From Parapedobacter luteus (GTDB taxonomy: Bacteria; Bacteroidota; Bacteroidia; Sphingobacteriales; Sphingobacteriaceae), in assembly GCF_900168055.1 (NCBI RefSeq), contig NZ_FUYS01000006.1, positions 186,001-250,000 on the forward strand: a DNA stretch of 64,000 nt. The letters are read 5' to 3'. Below the pieces are notes generated by a model. That model worked only from the letters and a program-made list of their open reading frames with translations, made no database searches and was not told the DNA's origin. Shown here in pieces: positions 26,306 to 32,003 of the stretch. The stretch's first letter is position 1. Every line of letters starts with the position of its first letter. The translations under genes and the position numbers were made by a program.

Positions 26306-26602
26306 GGCACCTTGGATATGCAACGCAACTGGAAGACTCGCTCCGCTCATCTCCCTAGGTCGCTTGTGCACATCCAAGGTGCCTTAGGAGGGAGAGGAAA
26401 GGCATAGCTGAGGGACTGGCATGTTGGATACGCAACGCAACTGGAAGACTCGCTCCGCTCATCTCCCTAGGTCGCTTGTGCACATCCAAGGTGCCTTAGG
26501 AGGGAGAGGAAAGGCATAACTGAGGGACTGGCATGTTGGATATGCGACGCAACTGGAAGACTCGCTCCGCTCATCCCCTAGGTCGCTTGTGCGCATTCAA
26601 GG
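26306..26602. repeat. Three tandem palindromic elements, 112-bp period (family copies C1-C3)
   Basis: The string AACTGGAAGACTCGCTCCGC recurs at 26327, 26439 and 26551, exactly 112 bases apart. Each copy is a hairpin: arms around TTGGATATGCAACGCAAC pair with GTCGCTTGTGCACATCCAA, around a core ending CCTAGG. C1 spans about 26306-26383, C2 26424-26489 and C3 26534-26602. C1 and C2 differ at only a few bases over the whole unit; C3 is more diverged. The right arm of C3 contains the stop codon of the convergent AsmA-like gene. Confidence 0.9.
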
Positions 26603-28255
26603 TTCGAGTCCAATGCATTGCTTCGTCCCCTCACGGATGCTATGCCAGATCATCTTAAAGAACGAATATGTTGGATCGCGCACCAAATATACGCTGCCCT
26701 GATGGTATATCCCGTTGGCATCCGGGTTGCTATCATTCACCAAAAACCGGTTTGCAAAAAACGATACCACCGGCCTCGCCGATGTCTCGCCGTTACCGGC
26801 TTCCCTAAGCAAGCTTACCTTCAAATTCCGATAATCCAACTGCAGCGTGCCGCTCGTCTGGCGATCGTTAGCCTCCATCTCAAAGGCCATCGCCTGGATA
26901 TCCGCCTGTTCAACCTCCACATTCATCTGCGGCGTGAGCATCCGGTTGAAGGACCTACCATCCATGCGTCCAACCTTGGCCTGATACGTATGCGCACCAA
27001 GGGTATCCAGCAGGTCAAAGCGAAACCTCACTTCCAGATCCCCAGCCCCCATGACGCGGGAGGTCGCATCAAGCTGCAGGAACCTGTTACGGGCCAGCAT
27101 TACAGAATCGTTGGTCATATTGCGAATTAGGCCGTTAACATCGTCGAACGTCACGGTGCCCGCTTTGGCCGTCTGGTCGCTTACCTCCGTAAAACTGATA
27201 TCCATTGCATTGATTAGCACCGAATCAATCGCGAGCCGCTGCTTCATCCCCAGCAACTGCTGGTGCGGCGACTCACCGATTTTATACGCAGGTGGGTTGG
27301 GCTTTGTTTTGTCTTTATAGACGGCGATGCTGCCACTGTCAATGCGAAGTACCGACGCTGCCAACGTTTGGCTGTTGACCCACCTTGCCAGGTTCACATC
27401 GTTTAATGCGACATGAGCAACCGCTATGCCTGCAATGTCCTTAGCCCGTTGCACCCGGCGGTAAAACTCGGCTTTGCTCACCGTAAGTCCATAACGCAGA
27501 TCGCGGAGCGCCAATTCCCGCGTATCCGTTTGGAAACGCAGCGGCCCTACATGCAGCCGATAAAGGCTGTCCGGCCGGAGAAAATCGAGTGAATCTATCT
27601 CCAATCGGATTGCCCTCGCGAAATACAGGCGTGCCGTATCAAGCAACGAGGCCGGGTCTATCCTTATATCGCGTATCGCCAGGGTGATATCCCGTATCCG
27701 GACGTCCATCGCACTGCTGTCGTCCGTCATTTCAAATTGGCCGGCATTCAGTACCATGCGATTTACCCGAGTACCTGCCAACGTCTTAGCGAGGCGTTCG
27801 GCAAATGTATCCACAGTCGGGTCGGCGGCCGCCGTATCCTTGTCGGGCCAATGATGGCGGACAAGCTGTAACGATGGCGCGTCGATAACCACCGTGTTGA
27901 CATGCACCTTCTTGCTGATAAGCAGCCGCATCAGTCCGACTCCTTTAACTTGGAGACGGCTTATCCGGACGAGATACGACGCGCCGGATGCCGGACGCTG
28001 CCGGCCATCACCCTTATAAGTTGCCGTATCGGGGATGAGGGAAACGTTTACGGCCGCCGCATTGCCCCCCAGCAACGACACCTCCAAGCGATCGTAGTTC
28101 AATTGATAACGGCCGTCTGTCTCGCGGGCGATCAGGTCCTTTAACTTCACCTCCATCCGCGGCTTCCACCGATGGTTTACATACCAATTACTTCCAATGA
28201 TGAATACGATCAGGCCAGCGGCGATGCCAAGGCCCCATTTCCAAAAGGGCTTCAT
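26597..28255 (-). CDS. AsmA-like membrane-anchored protein (paralogue 2)
   Basis: The 552-residue protein has one N-terminal membrane helix (WGLGIAAGLIVFIIGSNWYV) and then a beta-rich body with repeated 'IDSVLINAMDISFTEV'-type segments. It aligns along its length with the 16632 gene: shared start MKPFWKWGLGI, a SPHQQLLGMKQ motif, an AELNVEVEQADI-like region and the end VRDPTYSFFKMIWHS. It lacks the Lys/Ala-rich tail of paralogue 1. By analogy to AsmA-like proteins it would lie in the periplasm, anchored in the inner membrane. Its stop codon lies in the arm of palindromic copy C3. Confidence 0.7.
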   Translation of the reverse strand: MKPFWKWGLGIAAGLIVFIIGSNWYVNHRWKPRMEVKLKDLIARETDGRYQLNYDRLEVSLLGGNAAAVNVSLIPDTATYKGDGRQRPASGASYLVRISRLQVKGVGLMRLLISKKVHVNTVVIDAPSLQLVRHHWPDKDTAAADPTVDTFAERLAKTLAGTRVNRMVLNAGQFEMTDDSSAMDVRIRDITLAIRDIRIDPASLLDTARLYFARAIRLEIDSLDFLRPDSLYRLHVGPLRFQTDTRELALRDLRYGLTVSKAEFYRRVQRAKDIAGIAVAHVALNDVNLARWVNSQTLAASVLRIDSGSIAVYKDKTKPNPPAYKIGESPHQQLLGMKQRLAIDSVLINAMDISFTEVSDQTAKAGTVTFDDVNGLIRNMTNDSVMLARNRFLQLDATSRVMGAGDLEVRFRFDLLDTLGAHTYQAKVGRMDGRSFNRMLTPQMNVEVEQADIQAMAFEMEANDRQTSGTLQLDYRNLKVSLLREAGNGETSARPVVSFFANRFLVNDSNPDANGIYHQGSVYLVRDPTYSFFKMIWHSIREGTKQCIGLEP

Positions 28256-28293
28256 TACGATAAGAAACGCAACGGACGCCTAAATGTTTGCCG

Positions 28294-28731
28294 TCAAACA
28301 CCCAGTGCAAGGCGCTTTTCCTTATCGATAATATCCGCTATACTGGTATCGTTTAGGATTTGTAACATGGCGTTGCGTACGTCAATAAAGGTATCGCGGA
28401 TACCGCATACCTCTTCCGATTTGCACTCGTCGCAACTCCGGTAAAAATTGAGGCTTACACAGGGCAGCAGTGCAATCGGGCCGTCAATAAGCCGCATCAC
28501 CTGCGACAACCGGATATCTTCGGGCGCTTTATTCAGGTTGTAGCCGCCACCGGCCCCTTTTTTACTATACAGGATTCCTGCATTACGCATTTCTAACAAA
28601 ATCTGTTCGAGGAATTTCTTCGGAATACGTTCTTCTTCCGCAATGCGTAAAATCTGCATCGGTTCCTTACCGTAATTCCTGCCCAAAACAATCAGGGCTT
28701 TGATGGCGTATTTGGCTTTTTTGGATAACAT
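28294..28731 (-). CDS. Rrf2-family transcriptional regulator with four cysteines
   Basis: This 145-residue winged-helix protein starts MLSKKAKYAIKALIVLGRN. The recognition helix contains ERIPKKFLEQILLEMRNAG and the wing KKGAGGGYNLNKA, typical of Rrf2/IscR. The sensor part holds cysteines in C-x8-C-x2-C-x5-C spacing (LPCVSLNFYRSCDECKSEEV then C). This suggests an iron-sulfur cluster, but it differs from the three-cysteine spacing of IscR/NsrR. Likely signals are iron-sulfur status, nitric oxide or redox. Targets are not evident; the divergent gene is an FAD oxidase. Confidence 0.93.
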   Translation of the reverse strand: MLSKKAKYAIKALIVLGRNYGKEPMQILRIAEEERIPKKFLEQILLEMRNAGILYSKKGAGGGYNLNKAPEDIRLSQVMRLIDGPIALLPCVSLNFYRSCDECKSEEVCGIRDTFIDVRNAMLQILNDTSIADIIDKEKRLALGV

Positions 28732-28771
28732 TGACGAATAGCTTTACCGTACGTAATAAGCAATACAGCTA

Positions 28772-28779
28772 CAAAGGTA
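28772..28779 (-). promoter_or_regulatory. Candidate -7 promoter element for the Rrf2 gene
   Basis: TACCTTTG on the minus strand fits TAnnTTTG, 40 bases before the Rrf2 ATG. The nearest TTTG is 25 bases upstream, longer than usual, so a regulated or weak promoter is possible. Confidence 0.5.
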
Positions 28780-28840
28780 CAATATTTGGAATACATCCGG
28801 GCCGCAAATCTCAGCAACGGCGCACGACAAATTCCGTTTA

Positions 28841-28913
28841 TTCCAGTTGGCGGATTTTTGGCTGGAACGCTCACTTCGTTTACGCTCCTAGGCCAAAAAT
28901 CCGGCAACTGGAA
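28841..28913. repeat. Palindromic element, family copy D
   Basis: A 73-base hairpin. The 22-base arms TTCCAGTTGGCGGATTTTTGG and the complement pair with one mismatch, around the core TGGAACGCTCACTTCGTTTA and CGCTCCTAGG. Weaker pairing continues a few bases outward. It lies between the divergent Rrf2 and FAD-oxidase genes, so it cannot be a simple terminator for either. Confidence 0.9.
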
Positions 28914-29030
28914 ATACCGTGACTTGCTCAACATCCGAAGTATGCCGTGCACCCTACGGACAGCAATACCCTTCGCAAACATTAATCCCCCCTGGTTGTT
29001 GCATAAACAGGACTTACCTATCATGTTACT

Positions 29031-30248
29031 ATGGAGCAAACGCTACGCCGACATACCTGGACCAGTTGGTCCGGAAGCATCCAGTTTACGCCTGAGCGAC
29101 TGCTGACGCCTGTCGATGAAACAGCCCTGCAACAAATCGTCAAAGAGACCTACCATCAGGGCAAGACCCTTCGCGTGGTGGGTGCCAGCCATTCATGTTC
29201 CGATATCTACACCACCAAGGAGACACTTATCAACATGGATAAGTTCACTGGCCTGCTTGGCGCCGATCCCGGCGCACAGACAGCCGTGCTTCTACCCAAT
29301 ACTACGATCGAGGCGGTGGGTGAGGCCATCGCGCCTTATGCGCTCGCCATGGAAAACATGGGCCACATCGACAAACAGACATTGGCCGGTGCCATCAGTA
29401 CCGGCACGCATGGCGCCGGCAAATACTTGGCTAACCTGTCTTCACAGCTGCACGGGGTCCGTCTTATCAGCGGCACGGGCGCTATACATGACTTTGATGC
29501 AGACCAGCACCCCGAAATGATGCAGGCGCTGCGCGTATCCCTGGGCTCGATTGGCCTGTTTACCGCTGTCAAGCTCAAGCTACTCCCGCAATACCGCCTC
29601 GTCCGCAAACAGTACCGCGCCTCACTGGATGACTGTTTAGCCCAGCTGGACGAACTCATGGAACTTCACCGCAATTTCTGCTTTTACTGGTATCCCCGGC
29701 GGGATGATGTAACGATCCGCACATGGAACGAAGAAGATCGCCAAGTGCCCGACCTTCCCTTCGGCCAGCTGTACAAAGAAATGCGCGGCTATGCCAAAGA
29801 TGTGCTGCCTTCCGAGCAGACGTTAAAATTCAATGAACTCGAATATTCCGTAGACCTGCGTGATGCCGTCCCCTGCTTCCTCGAAATCCGCCAACGAATC
29901 AAAGAAAAACACCGCAAAGACGTGGGCTGGCGTGTGCTCTTCCGGCCGGTCAAAGGAGACAGCAACTGGCTCAGTAATGGGTATGGAAAATCCACGGTGG
30001 CCGCCATCACGCTGCACCAGAATGCCAGCCTGCCCTATCAGGCCTATTTCGACGACGTTGAACCCATATTCCATGCTTACGGCGGAAGGCCGCACTGGGG
30101 CAAGAAACATAGCATGCGCGCCGCCGATCTGGAACAGCTGTATCCCCGTTGGGCTGATTTCCAACGCATCCGCACGCAGTTCGACCCGCAGGGTATTTTC
30201 CTGAATGAACACTTAAAAACGATTTTTACGCATGACGAACAGCAATAG
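29031..30248 (+). CDS. FAD-linked aldonolactone oxidase (D-arabinono-1,4-lactone / L-gulonolactone oxidase type)
   Basis: This 405-residue flavoprotein has an N-terminal FAD-binding (PCMH-type) domain with GASHSCSD, whose H may bind FAD covalently as in this family. TLAGAISTGTHGAGK is the pyrophosphate-binding stretch. The C-terminal aldonolactone-oxidase domain contains RPHWGKKH, matching the conserved HWxK motif. There is no signal peptide. The family oxidises aldono-lactones or sugar alcohols using oxygen; the exact substrate is open. Its 3' end overlaps the next gene by 17 bases, implying a shared transcript and perhaps a linked function. Confidence 0.93.
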   Translation: MEQTLRRHTWTSWSGSIQFTPERLLTPVDETALQQIVKETYHQGKTLRVVGASHSCSDIYTTKETLINMDKFTGLLGADPGAQTAVLLPNTTIEAVGEAIAPYALAMENMGHIDKQTLAGAISTGTHGAGKYLANLSSQLHGVRLISGTGAIHDFDADQHPEMMQALRVSLGSIGLFTAVKLKLLPQYRLVRKQYRASLDDCLAQLDELMELHRNFCFYWYPRRDDVTIRTWNEEDRQVPDLPFGQLYKEMRGYAKDVLPSEQTLKFNELEYSVDLRDAVPCFLEIRQRIKEKHRKDVGWRVLFRPVKGDSNWLSNGYGKSTVAAITLHQNASLPYQAYFDDVEPIFHAYGGRPHWGKKHSMRAADLEQLYPRWADFQRIRTQFDPQGIFLNEHLKTIFTHDEQQ

Positions 30249-30627
30249 CCATGAACCCATCGCCGGGTATATGCGGTGGGTTATTCCCGGCGGCTACATC
30301 CCTTTGGAGAGCCATGGCCCCGAACCGGCATGTACCAGCCGCGATGAGTTAATCATCCTCAATACCCACGCCGAGGAAGCGCAGGTGAGCCTCCACGTCT
30401 ATTACGCCGACCGTGACCCGGTGGGCCCATATCATATCAGCGTACCCGCCCAGCGCATCCAGTGCTTCCGCTGCAATGACCTCATCGATCCAGAAGCCAT
30501 CCCCTTGGAGACCCTTTACGCGCTCGTCGTTTCGGCGGATCGGCCCATCACGGTACAATTCAAACAGCACGATTTCGGCACACACCATCAGGCAAACCAT
30601 ACCCTTACGGCCTATCCCGTCAGCTGA
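30232..30627 (+). CDS. Sensory-rhodopsin-transducer-family protein (ASRT-like), orphan
   Basis: This 131-residue all-beta protein has the ASRT family marks: an IPGGYIPLESHGPEP start, a DELIILNTHAEEA strand, an FRCNDLIDPE motif and an end rich in QHDFGTHH-type residues. The Anabaena founder (ASRT) is a tetrameric beta-sandwich that binds a light-sensing rhodopsin. No rhodopsin gene is in the window. Many relatives are likewise rhodopsin-free and may bind carbohydrates or other ligands. Overlap with the oxidase gene favours a role linked to sugar-acid metabolism rather than light. Confidence 0.85.
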   Translation: MTNSNSHEPIAGYMRWVIPGGYIPLESHGPEPACTSRDELIILNTHAEEAQVSLHVYYADRDPVGPYHISVPAQRIQCFRCNDLIDPEAIPLETLYALVVSADRPITVQFKQHDFGTHHQANHTLTAYPVS

Positions 30628-30636
30628 CCATACCAC

Positions 30637-31173
30637 ATGGATGCGCTCTCCCACACATTGTCCGTACTATCGGCCATGATCACCCCAGTGGTGCTGATTA
30701 TGGCCAGCAGTTCACTGATACTCTCCACGTCGCAGCGCCTCAGCCGATCCATCGAACGATCACGCAAAGTAAGCAGTATCATCAGTGATATCATTCGCGA
30801 AAACAGCAGCACTCCCCGGCTTGCGGATGTCCCCGTACTCATCCAACAACTGGAGCTGTCCAGCCGCCGTGCCCGCCTGCTCCAGCGCGCCATGACAAGC
30901 CTGTACATCACCCTTTTCTTCTTCGTCGCCTCATGCATCAGCATAGCGTTGGTCTACTTCCTGTCTGACGGCTATTCCTGGTTTCCGATAGCCCTTGACC
31001 TCATCGGCGTCGGTTTCCTCTGTTACGCCAGCGTCCTGCTCGTCGATGAATCCCGCATTGCCCTTTCGGCCGTCGATGCCGAGATGCAGCACACGCTGCA
31101 ACAATTCAAACAATACCGTCAGCAGCAGACCCACGCTGCCAGACGCTGGCTATGGCGAAAACGAAATCGTTGA
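30637..31173 (+). CDS. DUF2721-family membrane protein
   Basis: The 178-residue protein starts with a helix (LSVLSAMITPVVLIMASSSL) followed by an SRSIERSRKVSS cytoplasmic stretch and two further helices at about 85-140, which is the pattern of DUF2721. Function is unknown. It begins 9 bases after the ASRT-like gene and is probably the third gene of that transcript. The basic C-terminal end (RRWLWRKRNR) should be cytoplasmic. Confidence 0.85.
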   Translation: MDALSHTLSVLSAMITPVVLIMASSSLILSTSQRLSRSIERSRKVSSIISDIIRENSSTPRLADVPVLIQQLELSSRRARLLQRAMTSLYITLFFFVASCISIALVYFLSDGYSWFPIALDLIGVGFLCYASVLLVDESRIALSAVDAEMQHTLQQFKQYRQQQTHAARRWLWRKRNR

Positions 31174-31193
31174 TCAGATTAAGTAGTTCGTGA

Positions 31194-31270
31194 TGTTTCC
31201 GGCTAGCAGATTTAGGCTGGAACGCTCACTGCGTTCACGCTCCTAGGCCAAAATCTGCTAGCCGGAAACA
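31194..31270. repeat. Palindromic element, family copy E
   Basis: A 77-base hairpin. The 24-base arms TGTTTCCGGCTAGCAGATTT and the complement match at 23 of 24 positions, around the core TGGAACGCTCACTGCGTTCA and CGCTCCTAGG. Its core is nearly identical to copy D although the arms are unrelated. It is placed just before the promoter of the polysaccharide locus and could act as terminator for the upstream genes. Confidence 0.9.
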
Positions 31271-31289
31271 AAGATATCGTATGACGGCA

Positions 31290-31320
31290 TTTGGAGTTTA
31301 CAAAAAAGTGAGTACCTTTG
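31290..31320 (+). promoter_or_regulatory. Promoter of the polysaccharide-locus regulator
   Basis: TTTG (31290-31293), 19 bases, then TACCTTTG (31313-31320): an exact Bacteroidota promoter, 26 bases before the ATG. The bases from AGTAC to CAATT around the predicted start recur at 37330 (19 of 20 identical). Confidence 0.8.
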
Positions 31321-31345
31321 TTGCTCAATTAGTCTATCGTTTTAG

Positions 31346-31849
31346 ATGCTCGACTCACTCATCACCTCGAAGACCCGCTTGCGCCTATTGGTGAAGTTTT
31401 TCATCAACGCTGCCAATCGGGGACACATGCGAGGTTTAGCCGAAGAATTCAACGAATCCACCAACGCCATCCGCAAAGAACTCAACAACTTATCAGAAGC
31501 CGGTTACCTGGAAAAGGAAGCCGATCAAAACCGTGTTTCCTACCGCGCCAATATAAAGCATCCCTTGTTCGGTTCGTTGCAGGATATTGTACATAAGTAC
31601 CTTGGGTTAGACCGGATTGTCGAGACCGTCCTCAGCCGCATGGGTGATGTCGAGCAGGTTGTACTCACCGGCGATTATGCCGAAGGGCGCGACAGCGGTT
31701 CCATTGAGGTGACCATCGTGGGGCAGGCACTCAATGCCGACTATCTCGAACAACTGGCCCCGAAGGTGGAAGGGGTGATCGCACGCAAGGTACGCTTTAC
31801 GTTAAGTCAAGTAAAAACAGCGGGGGGGCTGGTGTTGTATGAGCGGTAA
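31346..31849 (+). CDS. Winged-helix regulator at the head of the polysaccharide locus
   Basis: This 167-residue protein has an N-terminal winged-helix domain (about 1-70; the NESTNAIRKELNNLSEAGYL helix-turn-helix and the VSYRANIKHPLF wing). The C-terminal part (about 75-167) contains VVLTGDYAEGRDSGSIEVTI. That segment resembles a degenerate minimal nucleotidyltransferase core (G-S/D-x-A-x-G...). Such proteins open many Bacteroidota capsule/exopolysaccharide clusters and are taken to control them. Its own promoter and that of wza-like and gmd share sequence, which fits autoregulation, though that is inference. Confidence 0.8.
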   Translation: MLDSLITSKTRLRLLVKFFINAANRGHMRGLAEEFNESTNAIRKELNNLSEAGYLEKEADQNRVSYRANIKHPLFGSLQDIVHKYLGLDRIVETVLSRMGDVEQVVLTGDYAEGRDSGSIEVTIVGQALNADYLEQLAPKVEGVIARKVRFTLSQVKTAGGLVLYER

Positions 31850-31930
31850 AATCAAGTCCATAACACAAAACCTTGGCTTATTTTTTTGTGGGTTAACATC
31901 CGACGTAACGATAAATTTGGATACTAACGC

Positions 31931-31960
31931 TGTGAGGACCACAGAGAATACGTACCTTTG
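31931..31960 (+). promoter_or_regulatory. Candidate promoter of the Wza-like export gene
   Basis: TGTG (31931-31934), 18 bases, TACCTTTG (31953-31960), then CTCAATTTTAG, resembling the start region of the promoters at 31313 and 37332. It lies 44 bases before the ATG at 32004. Confidence 0.6.
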
Positions 31961-32003
31961 CTCAATTTTAGCATTATATAAACACAAGAAAGCGAATAGA
32001 TTG

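Noticed and set aside
30232-30627. A light-sensing system based on the transducer-like gene
   Set aside because: No seven-helix retinal protein or carotenoid/retinal gene is in the window; the family name does not prove the function.
18533-31270. A CRISPR array or integron-type attC cassette array formed by the palindromes
   Set aside because: Spacing is irregular, there are no unique spacers of constant size, no cas or integrase genes, and real genes in both orientations lie between copies.
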